Shown: positions 36,632-47,502 of the stretch, piece by piece
Layout of the letters: each line of letters opens with the position of its first letter
How positions within the stretch are numbered: the stretch's first letter is position 1
NCBI GenBank assembly: GCA_006176705.1
Contig: QRFJ01004296.1
Span: 28,065 to 92,064, forward strand
Direction: 5' to 3'
DNA from: Cocos nucifera
Taxonomy: Eukaryota > Streptophyta > Magnoliopsida > Arecales > Arecaceae
Length of the DNA stretch: 64,000 bases
Notes under the pieces: model-generated
The model's database searches: none
Told to the model about the DNA's origin: nothing
The model's input: the letters and a program-made list of their open reading frames with translations, nothing else
Translations under genes and position numbers: made by a program

Positions 36632-37620
36632 ATATTACATGTTGGGCTCGATGTCTGATGAGCTCCAGCGCCAACATGAAGATATCGGGACTGCTCGCCA
36701 AATGTTGGCTCACCTGCAGGAGATGTTTGATGAACAGAGTCGCAGCCAAATATCAAGTCACGAAATGACTTTTTAAGGCTAAGATGCGTGATGGGCAGTC
36801 AGTCCAAGATCACTATCTGATGATGATCAAGAACTTGGAAGAGCTTGAGAAGCTCGATGTGAAGTTAGACTTGGATCTGCAGAACGATATTATTCTGCAA
36901 TCCTTGACTGATGCATATGGGCAATTCATCATGAATTACCACATGCATAAACTTCAAAATTCCTTGGCCGAATTAATGAACATGCTGGTCACTGCTAAGC
37001 TTTCTATGAAAGGTTCTAAAGGCTCAGTTCTTGCTATGGAATGGACTTCTTCCAAAAGAAAGTCTTATGGAAAGAAAAAAAAGTTTGCAAAAATAGAAGG
37101 TGGAAGGAGCAAAGAAGAAGAAGGCAGAGCAAGAAAAAGGCCGATGTCAAAGGAAAGTATTTCCATTGCAACAGCGACGGCCATTGAAAGCGAAACTGTC
37201 CTACTTACCTGGCCACCCTGAAGAACAAGAAGGAAGGTCCTTCTGGAGGTATGCTCATTATTGAGTCTAACCTTATGGTTTCTTCTGCATCCAGTTGGGT
37301 GCTTGACTCTGGTTCTAGTGCTCATCTGTGCACTTCCATGCAGGGTCTTGAGGATAGCAGGAGGCTGAGGGATGGAGACATGATCCTACATCGGTAATGG
37401 AGCAAGAGTTGCTGCAGTAGCCGTGGGAACATACCCTCTTCGATTACCATTTGATTTAGAGTTAGTTTTGAAAGACTGTTATTATGTGCCTGCAGCTAGC
37501 AGGAATTTGATTTCTGTTTCATGCTTAGCACTAGAAGGCTATGTGATTACCTTCTTTAAGGACCATTGTAACATTCTTTATGAAAGAAATAAAATTGCAA
37601 ATGGTTTTCCTTATTAACGG
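36632..37620 (+). pseudogene. A2 gag and protease, post-gap copy
   Basis: The sequence restarts inside gag (YYMLGSMSDELQRQHED) and repeats 34644-35631 with point differences and several one- to two-base indels. The shared TGA is at 36766-36768. The zinc knuckle is frameshifted (nucleotides for CNSDGH are there, out of frame; first Cys now Tyr). The protease site WVLDSGSSAHLC is encoded at about 37294. Either it is the same locus read twice by two contigs, or a second copy of very similar sequence. Confidence 0.85.
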
Positions 37621-38779
37621 TCTTTATCCTGCTTACATATTGATGTATCTACTGTTCTAACTATCGAAGCAAAATGTGAATGCCATGAAATGACCTAGGG
37701 ATAGTCCAAATGACAGATATCTATGGCACCTGAAGATTAGGTCATATAGCAGAAGATAGGATCAACAAATTGGAGAAAAATCGGGCTATTGAGTCCATTG
37801 ACTTTCGAAGTCATATCCAACTTTATGAATCTTGTCTTCAAGGCAAAATGACTAAACTCCCTTTTGTTGGACATGGGGAAAGGGCCACAGATCTCCTTGC
37901 CCTAGTACATACTGATGTGTGCGGCCCATTTGATGTGCCGGCTTAGAGGCAATTTTATCTACTTCATTAATCTTTACCGATGATCTTATCTAGGTATGGG
38001 TATGTGTATCTTATGAGACACAAGTCTGAAGCTTTTGAAAAGTTCAAAGAATTCAGACATGAAGTAGAAAAATAAACTTGAAAAATCAATTAAGGTTCTT
38101 CGATCAGATCGAGGAGGTGAATACCTTAGTCGAAAATTCCTAGACTATCTCAAGAAAAATGGCATAGTCTCTCAATGGACTCCACCAGGAAATACCTCAA
38201 CTCAATGGGGTTTCAGAATAGGAAGAAATCGGAACTCTATTGGAATATGGTCCGATCCATGATGAGCTTCACAGACCTTCCTGATTTTCTTTTGGGGACA
38301 TTCATTGTTAACTTCAATTTATCTACTGAATAGGGTTCCTCTAAAATCGTTCCTACCACACCGTATGAAGATATGGCACGGTAAGAAACCAAGTCTGAGT
38401 CATCTCAGAATTTGGGGTTGTCCGGCTCATGTCAAAAGACAACAAGTGGACAAGTTAGAGTTTAGGTCCTTTAGAGCTCGATTCATAGGATATCCTAAAG
38501 AGTCATTAGGAATACTATTTCTACATTCCAGAAGACCACAATGTGATTGTGAGTCGACATGCCATCTTTCTTGAAAAAATAGTTTATTCAAGATAGCGGC
38601 ATTGGAAAGCAGATCAAGCTTGATGAGAAAGTCTCACAAGTACAACGAGCTAAGGACCAATTGGAACCAAATCAGGTTGAGCCAATAAGAACACTACCTC
38701 CTCCACCTCATAGATCGGAAAGAGTTTTCCATCCTCCTGAGAAGATACTTAGGTATTATTTCAGAGGAAGTAGAGGAAA
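37621..38779 (+). pseudogene. A2 integrase and linker, indel-rich
   Basis: It aligns base for base with A1 13070-14215 but carries many single-base insertions, especially at 37621-38345. Recognisable pieces are LWHL (about 37722), CLQGKMTK, VHTDVCGPFDVPA (about 37905), LRSDRGGEYL (about 38095) and the linker SLSHLRIWGCPAHVKRQQ (about 38392). The acidic triad residues are all still encoded in different frames. The density of indels compared with the clean RT further on suggests poor base calls near the gap as well as real decay. Confidence 0.82.
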
Positions 38780-40060
38780 ATGTTCCTCATAGGTAATGGT
38801 GCTCATGGTGATGATCCCAAAATCTACAACGAGGCGATATCAGATATCGACTCTGAGAAATGGTTAGAGGCAATGCAGTCAGAAATTGACTCGATGCACT
38901 CAAACCAAGTCTGGACCTTGGTAGATCCACCAGAAGGTATAGTACCTATTGGGTGTAAATGGATCTTCAAGAGAAAGATTGGTGCAGATGGGAATGTGAG
39001 ACATTCAAGGCTAGACTAGTGGCAAAAGGTTATAGTCAATGCGAAGGCATTGACTATCAGGATACCTTTTTCCCAGTGGCTATGCTAAAATCCATCCGCA
39101 CATTGCTTGCCATTGCAGCCTATTTTGATTATGAAATATGGCAAATGGACGTGAAAATAACATTCTTGAATGGATATCTTGAGGAAGATATCTATATGGA
39201 ACAGCCGCTAGGTTTCACATCCAGTGATACTGATCACAAGGTTTGCAAGCTGCAAAGGTCCATATATGGACTTAAGCAAGCATCTCGGAGCTGGAACACT
39301 CGTTTCAATGATGTGATCAAAATGTTTGGTTTCATCAAAAATGAAGAGGAACCGTGTGTTTTCAAAAAGGTCAGTGGGAGCGCTGTTGTCTTCCTCGTAT
39401 TGTACGTGGATGACATCCTCCTTATTGGGAATGATATTCCCATGTTGACGACAGTCAAAATATGGTTGTCCAAGGAATTCTCCATGAAAGACCTAGGTGA
39501 AGCATCCTTTATTCTAGGAATTAAGGTCTATAGGGATAGACCGAATAGGATGCTAGGACTTTCACAGAAGATGTACATAGAGAAAGTACTAAAGAGGTTT
39601 AGTATGGAAAACTCTAAGAGGGGATTAATACCCTTCAGACATGGTATTCATCTTTCCAAGAAGATGTGCCCTAGCACACCTGAGGAAATAGAATGCATGA
39701 GCAAGATCCCTTATGCTTCTGCAATAGGGAGCCTCATGTATGCCATGCTATGTACACGACCTGATATAGCCCATGCTGTGAGTGTCACAAGCAGATATCA
39801 GTCAAATCCAGGTGAAGAACACTGGACTTCTGTGAAATGTATCCTTAAGTACTTGAGAAGAACTAAGGATATGATGTTGGTCTTTGGTAACGGAGAACTC
39901 CAAGTCCAGGGATACACAGACTCTAATTTCATGTCCGATATAGATGATCGAAAGTCGACATCTGGGAGTCTGTTTGTGTGCAATGGTGGTGCTGTCAGCT
40001 GGAAGAGTTCCAAGCAAATGGTGATACCACCCCATCCACGATTACCTCAAGAAGGGTTAT
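38780..40060 (+). pseudogene. A2 reverse transcriptase and RNase H start
   Basis: The N-terminal piece is 38780-39019; a one-base deletion near 38998 moves the frame to 38959-40080, where 373 codons are open, the longest coding stretch in the window. It contains VAKGYSQCEGIDYQDTF, WQMDVKITFLNGYLEEDIYM, SIYGLKQASRSWN, YVDDILLIGND (catalytic YVDD at about 39404), IPYASAIGSLMYAMLCTRPD and the first part of RNase H (GYTDSNFMSDIDDRKSTSG, AVSWKSSKQ). At 40023-40026 the shared 200-bp RNase H deletion follows and ruins the frame. Confidence 0.92.
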
Positions 40061-40187
40061 GTCGAGGTCAAGAGAGTTGAACTCCACAGATAATGTGGCA
40101 GACCCACTTACAAAGCCGTTGGGCCAGCAGAAGATCGAAGCCCACCTTGAGAAGATGGGACTTAGACTTGTAGCCAATTGGCTTTAG
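40061..40187 (+). pseudogene. A2 pol C-terminal tail
   Basis: After the RNase H deletion the pol tail is encoded in another frame (NSTDNVADPLTKPLGQQKI, EAHLEKMGLRLVANWL, stop at 40185). It is nearly identical to the tails of A3 and A5. Confidence 0.85.
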
Positions 40188-40201
40188 GACAAGTGGGAGA
40201 T
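40188..40201 (+). other. A2 polypurine tract
   Basis: GACAAGTGGGAGAT directly precedes the 3' LTR TGTTAG. Confidence 0.85.
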
Positions 40202-42453
40202 TGTTAGATATATGTGCCCTAGAAGCCAGAATTGGCTGACACTTGTAATACACTTCTAGGGGCAAAATTGTAATTTTGACTAAATCAATAAATGGGTTAT
40301 TTTCTATCACATATGTGTATTTAGTGTCTGTGATACATCCTTTGAGTTAATGGTAATGATAATTTATATTTTCAAGAGTTGAAAATTTAAGACATGAATA
40401 ATCATTATTAACTCATAAATTGCTCCTGACCATAGTATCATCACGAGGATGGTGATTGATCCGGAAGGTTGGTGTACAATCGCTTCTCTTTAGTAGATGA
40501 GTCTTGAGTCTACGGTGTGGAGACATCGGAGCGAGAGTACAGGTACTCGTTAGAGAACGAGGGCACTGAGCGTGACCACCTCGAGTAGTCATTAGGGAGT
40601 CTACCTTCTCGTTAATGACTGACTCGATGCTGCAGTAGTGTGTCTGGTTCTTTGACCTGAGATGCATCGGCAGTTCACCTTGAGGGTGTTATAGTTTGAC
40701 TACACCATTACTCGGTCTCCTAGCCATATGGAACCCTGAGGTGTATGTTGGCTATGACATGTTCATTGTAGGAACTGGATGGCATCAAGATGGATCTATC
40801 TACCTCGGTGGTAGAGGAGCAGCCCTATGATGATCATGAGAATCAAGTCAAAGTCCATGGCCATGGTTGAAATAATAGAAAGAGTTTCTATTTAGATTTT
40901 CACATTGGACTCGAATCGAATGATTACATCATATGACAGAGACTAGGGTTTGACGAGTTCACCTTAACCCTAATCTGATCGGGGCTCAAGATAGAAGAAC
41001 TGAATCACACAGGTAGCTGCACCAAGAGGTTCGCATTCAGCTCTGATGGGTTGCCATCATATACTGCTAGGTGTCACTGGTGGATTTTGGGAGCAATTAG
41101 AATGATTTAGATGATCGATCATTCTAGCTGTTCGAATCAGAAGTTCTGATCCATCGAAAGGAGTTTCGATGATGTCGATGATAGAGATCATGACATATCC
41201 CATTACCATACAGAACTGAACCTAACTGGGTCACACAAACAAGGGTTTGAATCTGGTGATCATCAATTGAACTTAGCTAGTTCAATTGATCTGAATGAGA
41301 TTCAATTAGGTTCAAGAAAATCGTGCTAGCACTCGATTGAACCTAACGTTCTTCTTTTGCTATCATAAATAAGTTGTCCTGTCTGAGCCAAAGGAGTTTG
41401 TGCCCAATCAGAGGCCTTCATATGGTCTGACTGGAGGTTGTCCAAGTTAGAATAGGTTGTCTTATTTTGTAAGACATTACCTGCCATTTTTGGTCACCTA
41501 CCATTTCTTGTTCTTTGACTTTGGTCAAAAGTCTATCTTTGACTGGTCAAACATTGACCATTGATACTTTAACTTTTGACCACATGTCACGCACCTATTG
41601 GAGAGCTGGTGGGGGCCTGTCCCTCTGCCAGAACCTGGCAAGGAGGGTGGAGGCGCCTTGGAGTCCTTGTTGGACAAGGACTCCAACAAGGACTCCACCT
41701 CCCTTTTGGATTTCAATTAGAGTTCTCCTAAGAACCAAATTTGACTGATCTTAGGCACCCTCTAAGGAGAAATCCAGGGGACTCTATTCCGACCAATCAG
41801 ATTTAGATCTGATTTCACAAAGGGTTGTGATTGGTTGGGAATAAGAGAAGTTGAATCATAGGTAGTCTATAAATAAGACCCTGAGCCCAACTCAGATTGT
41901 GATATGATTGAATCATAATTCCCCATGCCCCAAGGCTGCCTCTCCCCTCTTTCTCAATGCCAAACCCACCTTCTCCCCTTGCTCTCCACGTCCAAAAGGA
42001 GTTTTGGACTTTGGTTGGTGCGATCCAGGCAAGAGAAAGGCGATCAAAAGCAAGAAGGCTGCGCTGCTGCAAAGGACGACTGCTGATCTTCAAAAGGAGT
42101 TTTGAAGATCCTCCAGATCAGATCCAGATTTGATTTTTGGAGACGTGATAGAGAAGAAGAGGATCTCCAGATCTAGCTCGAGTGGATACCGGTAGAGGCC
42201 AGGCGCTTGCATGGCTAGATCCAGAACCTTCCGCTGCATACAGGATCATCAACAGGGTAATGGGATTACCCAAATCAGGTAAATTAAATTTGATTTAATT
42301 TATCCTTATTTATTTTATTTATTAAAATAATAAGAATCAGATCTAAAATATTCTAGATCTGATATAGATCAAAGAAAAAAAAAATTTAAAATATATCTCT
42401 TAATCTGATCAGATCTGAACGAACCTGGACCGAAAAATCAGGATTTCTCTTCA
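40202..42453 (+). repeat. A2 3' LTR (2252 bp)
   Basis: It starts TGTTAGATATATGTGCCC and ends TTCTCTTCA, followed by ATTAC. Several small deletions distinguish it from the 5' copy, for example near 40790 and 40866. Confidence 0.92.
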
Positions 42454-45208
42454 ATTACAAAATTCTATATCAAGAATCTATAACATGTTATTATACAAAT
42501 ATAAATTTAAAAATAAATTAATCATAATTGGTATTGATCAAATCAATATCTAGATCTAGAATAATTTTAGATCTAATCCTAGATCATATCTAGGTTACCA
42601 AGAGATCAGATCTCTTATCTTTACATGGGTCGACAACTCCATTATTTATTTCATTGTATCTTTTAGAGCCACACATGCATTCGGCCTCTATAGGTGATCC
42701 ACACAAACCTGCAACACAGATCGGAGACTCATCGAATGAAGATCCGCTCGAAGTGCTAGCTTCTCACAAATCCCTCATGATGGTTAATTAAATACATATT
42801 CTCCAGATCTCTTGGACACTCTAAGAGATGAAGTATATGAAAAATAATAAAGGAGAAATCGAATCCTTGGATCTCTCATAAATCAGAAAATAAAATAAGA
42901 AAAAATAAATCCTAAGAGAAGATAAATCTTCTCCTTCGGGACATTAATAATTCATGTCCTGAAAACATCCCTATGTTAGAACAAGAAGAGATCTTCTCCT
43001 CTAGATTTCTCCTATGTTTCTAGATCTAACATCTCTGATTTTTACTCTAAATCATTCCCACAAAAATAAGAAGAATAAGGATTCTCAAAGAAACCTTAAG
43101 CGAAGACCTTTCTTCTCTTCTCCTTCTCTCATCAGGACATGATCAAATCATGTTCGAAAAGAATATCATGCCCCAACAACTTGAAGCACTAATCCCCACA
43201 CCCTATTCCTATCTCTCTTAGATTTTTATCACATAAAAGTCATAAAGAATAAACAAGAAGAAAAATACATAAAAGAAAAATAAAGAGAAGACAATCTTCT
43301 CTTACATTGTCTCTTCAAGACATCAACCTTTGATGTCTTAGTTGAAGGCTCTTCTCCAAGAATCATGGCACCACAAACCACCCACACCTTGTCCTCCTTT
43401 TTCTCTGATTTTTCATAACTTTTATGAGATTTATCACATCATCAAAAGGCCTTGAAAAATTGCATGGGTTAACAACCAAAGATTAGGTCAAAGACTAGTC
43501 TTAAAAGGACTCTTGGTGATGTCCAACTTTTGGATGCCACCCCATCCCTTTCTCAATGTGGAGAACCACCAAAAACATTCCTAAAAGGATGGGAAAAGGG
43601 TGCACAACAATATGGAAGGCGCGGAGCTTATTTCCATAGAGAGAGAGAGATAGAGTTTTAGGTTTTAAGGACTCTATCAAATAGAATCCCATGCATAACT
43701 AATTCCAATTTTGACCAATTCAAAATTTATTCCAAAACCTCCAGATTATGGGGCACGGGAAATCATTCTTAGGCATGTAATTAAGTTATGTTAACTTTTG
43801 GAAATGAAGTGTGGGTGTGGGCTTTCTTAGAAGGAAAGAGAGGGAGTCCTAATCCAATTGGGACTCCTCTTGTTTGACTAGGTCAAAATAGGTTTGAACC
43901 TAATTTAAATTCTATTTAAATTAGATTAAATAAAATCTAATTAAAGATGATCCTAGTTCAATTAGAAGTCCAATTAAATTAAATTAAATTATATTTAACT
44001 CTAATTTAAATCCTAACTCAATTAGGAATTAGGTGCACTCAAGTCCTAGTCTAATAAGGACTTCTTCTTCCTTACGGTTGGCTTATCCAATAAATTAATT
44101 AGATTTAATCTAATTAAATATAAATTAATTTTAATTGAATCTAATTTAATTAGACTTGATCTCAACCTAATTGCTCAATCAAATTGAGCCAATTAGCAAT
44201 CTAATTATTGATCGATCCTCCTGCAACACTTGCATTAGGTCAAACATCAATCGTATTGATGGATTGACCTTAGAATTATTCTCATTTATCGATTAACCAT
44301 CTAATTAGGTTACAAGCTGTAATGTGTGTGACCCCATAGGTTCGAACCTAAGTTGGTAGCATAGAAACTAATTTCTATACTAATTGAAATAACCATCTAG
44401 CAATGGTACCCGACGTTCGGATAGGTCGAATATATGCAAAATAATATTCTTAGAACCCTAGCCCATGGTTACCATATAATTCATCCCTATGATCAATAAT
44501 ACTCAAGACAACTTTGAGTACGCTATCAAATACTCATACAAGTCATCTCTATTGTGTCTCAAAATTTTGCAAATCCCGTGACACCTCACGAGGATTATCT
44601 AGGCTTAGGTTTTGCTAAATTAAAATACAACGAGACATTCTCTTCCTGAAGCTAATCAATAGTGGTCAATCCTATCTTGACTCACACAACAACTTCATAA
44701 GTACTTGACTATCCCATAAATCTTTCAAACCTATATTAGAAATATGGATAGTCCGACATCAAAGTACAGTGAGTTGCTTGCAAGTCACCATAGTGATCTC
44801 AAGTCGAAGGAATACTTATATCCAATGGCCTTAGCTAGCTACTCTTAATAGTAGAGTGCTACATTGATCACATTCAGTACAGATGTAGTCCTACATCTCA
44901 CCTGAATGTCATACCAGTGTCTCCACACTACGTGGTTATGAGGACAACCAACGTATATGGCATACAGCGATCTATACTCGATAAGTTATCATCCTTGTTA
45001 ATAACTTATCATTTGATCATGAATAATTTAAAACCATTCGATAAATTCTTCTTTATCGATTGATTATGGTTCTAAGGACTTCATCATAATTTAGGAGTTC
45101 GTTTAAGGAAGATGAACAAGCCAAATAACTATTATTATTAGATAATTCATATACTAATTCTAATCATCTGCCACTTAGATGGTTGGCTTTAGGACATATT
45201 TTTCAATA
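42454..45208 (-). repeat. C1 5' LTR, second part
   Basis: It continues the C1 LTR after A2 and matches 20470-23258. It ends TTTTTCAATA (original CA now TA), then TGGAT and B1 LTR sequence. Confidence 0.87.
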
Positions 45209-46917
45209 TGGATAGATGATCACCATAATCTAGATCCACCAAAAAATCACTCCTATGTTGTACTATAGCCACAGGTGTCCAGCCTCTACGGTGAGTCCAC
45301 ACAGAGGCCCTGGTCTTGATCAGCCCCTCCAGAGTGCAGCTCCTCTCCAAGGCCTTCGACAGCTAATCTCCATCGATCCGATCAACGGTCTGCTTCTAGA
45401 TCTCTCAGATGCTCTGAAAGGCCAAAAAATTATCTATGGAGGTTGATGAGGTAGTGATGAAAAACTGGTGAAGATCTTGCACTCATAGTGCTCAATCTCT
45501 CCAACTGAAACCTAGAGTCCCAACTCAAGGATTGTGCACTCACCTAAAATTCTGATTGGAAAACCTCATGCTTCCCGATCAAAATTTTCTCTCTAACCCA
45601 TGCACACCCCCTCTTAGGCTCCTCATGCAGAGTTCTCTCTCAAAAACTCTTCCACGTGCCTCTCCAAATTCTCACTCTCGTGCGCAAGCCCACTCCAAAA
45701 CCTTTAAAATGGGCGACCAGCAAAGTTAAGGGTTGGAGGTTAGATTGTTTGAACCGGTCACTTGATTTCAAAAATCAAGTAAGCTCTTATCCTTATTCTT
45801 TGCCCCTTCTAAGTATTTAACATGCAGAAGGACACGCCTTTTGCATGCGCACATTTTGTTTCTTAAAACAAAAGGAGGCATGGAGATAAGGATGAGAAGA
45901 AGGGTTGGTTTCAAACACTAACAAATCAAGTTGAATTCAAACTTCAACTTGCTTTGAATTGATCCAACCCTTGGACCAAGTCATAAGAAGATAAGACAAG
46001 GGGCACAGAAGGCTTCTTGGCATGGGAATGTGCATGGAGAAAAGGATTGGGTCAAAGCAGGGTAGTGCAGGGAGTTTAGGGAGTTCAAAATTCAAACGAG
46101 TCAAAATTGATTTCAACTAAATCAATAATTCTAGATCCAGTTAGATTAGGTCAAACCTAATCAAATTAGGCTTAACCCAAACTAATTAATTTCTAATCAA
46201 ATTAGAAATTAATAAGGTCCATGTCTTGATCAAATTAGAATTGAATCTTTCTTAGCGATTAGATCATCCTATGACCTGATCAGAACAAATCCAATTGAAT
46301 CAAATTTAATTGGACTTAATCAAATCCTCATCGCTCAATCAAATTGAGCTAATCAACAATCTAATTGCTAATTAATCCTTTAAAAATAATTGAGTCTTAA
46401 TCTAATCATGATCAGCCATCAGATCAATAGGAAACTCCTATTGTGTGTGACCCCATAAGTTCAAATCCTAAGCTGGTAGCACAGGAACTAATTTTCTATA
46501 CCAATCGATATAACCATCTAGTAATGGTACCCAATGTTTGGATAGATCAAAAATCATAATGCAACATCGATGAACCTATGGCATATGATTATCGTATAAT
46601 TCATCTTTTTGACCATGATGCTCATAGGATGATCTTGGGTTAACTGCCAACCCTAAAAATTCATCCACATTATATTTCAAAATTCAGCATCCATTATATA
46701 GATTATCTTGATTGAGGATTTGTTAAATTAAAATATAGCGATACACTTGCTGAAACACTTGGAGGGGTTAATTCCATCTTGACTCATATACCGACAAGCC
46801 AAGTACTTGATTGCACCTAGTAGCCTTCCATCATAGAATTAGAAATTTAGGTAGTCTGGTACCTAAGTACAGTGAGTTGCTTGTAAGTCATCATGGTTAT
46901 CTCAAGTCTAAGGGATA
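45209..46917 (-). repeat. B1 5' LTR, second part (truncated)
   Basis: It matches the B1 3' LTR from about 2315 to 4050. Homology ends exactly at GGATA (46913-46917), with about 420 bp of the LTR still to come. The next base starts a different LTR (TGTTGGTGCAG). Confidence 0.86.
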
Positions 46918-47447
46918 TGTTGGTGCAGAATCTAGTTGACGTCGAAACTGAGCTAGAGTCGGAGAAGATGGGATCATCGCTAGTGACCTGCAACATAAAG
47001 TCCTAACCAGAGTTGGGGGTGGTGGCTCTGGCAGGATCCTCTGACGATCAATTTAGCTCTTCTAGCCAATAGAGATGGAGTGCTCAAAAAATTTAGGAGC
47101 AGAGTAATGGAAAGAAAAATGAGAGCCCAGAGAGAAAACATATCTAGAGGATCTTTTTTATAGATGGAGCCTATAACAAACTGATGGTGATAGCTATAAC
47201 TGTCTGGTAATGGGCCATTCAAGCCACGTGGAGTTTATTACGGAAGGTGGTATCCGTTGCCATGATGTGCCAATTCATTGGGACTCAATAATTGAAGTTT
47301 AGAGGGTGTAGACATTAGCAATGAAGAGCTTCGAATCATAATAGTTCCAAAGAGGTTCGACCTTCTTTGAGGTCGTCCGCATATAGGTTAGTTTGTGTGT
47401 AGGCTAAATTCATGTGAATGATGAGGTCCTTCTTGATGGCTGGAAGG
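46918..47447 (-). repeat. Probable LTR of element T1 (partial)
   Basis: TGTTGGTGCAGAATC starts precisely at the end of B1 homology, as a new LTR would. On minus a TATA box (TATAAAAAAGATCC, plus 47154-47163) is visible, so it would be transcribed leftward, like the T1 integrase. Assignment to the Ty3/gypsy element further right is inferred from position and orientation. The other end is lost in the junction with A3. Confidence 0.5.
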
Positions 47448-47502
47448 AGATATCAATCAAATCCATGCTGTGAGTGTCACAAGCAGATATCAATCAAATC
47501 CA
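47448..47502. repeat. 18-bp direct repeat at the A3 junction
   Basis: AGATATCAATCAAATCCA occurs at 47448-47465 and 47485-47502. The second copy belongs to the A3 RT; the first lies outside A homology. It looks like filler DNA copied during repair. Confidence 0.7.

Larger units (their letters stand above)
30422..42453 (+). mobile_element. Element A2: Ty1/copia in the C1 LTR, with assembly gap
   Basis: A2 has LTRs 30422-32731 and 40202-42453 and an exact target duplication ATTAC (30417-30421 and 42454-42458). A run of exactly 1000 N (35632-36631) splits it. The sequence after the gap starts again in gag, so about 990 bp (34644-35631) are repeated at 36632-37620. Without the gap and one repeat the element would be about 10.04 kb, close to A1 (10.2 kb), with a leader shortened by about 160 bp. 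It shares with A1 the gag TGA and the RNase H deletion. Its two LTRs look more alike than those of A1. Confidence 0.93.
20361..45208 (-). mobile_element. Element C1: minus-strand Ty1/copia inside the B1 LTR
   Basis: C1 consists of 20361-24059, 26326-30421 and 42454-45208. It has two 2.8-2.9 kb LTRs, a primer site at 30289-30307 and decayed copia pol in minus order. The flanks TGGGT (20356-20360) and TGGAT (45209-45213) match at four of five bases and rejoin B1 LTR sequence, so they are a target duplication with one later change. It is heavily decayed. An A-type solo LTR and A2 are inserted in it. Confidence 0.88.
2102..46917 (-). mobile_element. Element B1: minus-strand Ty1/copia, split by later insertions
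   Basis: B1 is the outermost element. Its own sequence is 2102-7707, 17908-20360 and 45209-46917. Parts run right to left: 5' LTR, primer site, leader, protease, integrase, RT, RNase H, polypurine tract, 3' LTR. The order PR-IN-RT-RNaseH identifies Ty1/copia. A1 sits between protease and leader, C1 in the 5' LTR. About 420 bp of the 5' LTR are missing at 46917, where another LTR begins. Its left flanking bases are AGGAG (2097-2101); the matching right flank would lie beyond the window. All frames are broken, so this is an old, inactive copy. Confidence 0.85.

Noticed and set aside
35562..36776. Open frames of almost 400 codons across the gap on both strands
   Set aside because: They consist of unknown residues from the N run; only short ends are real sequence.
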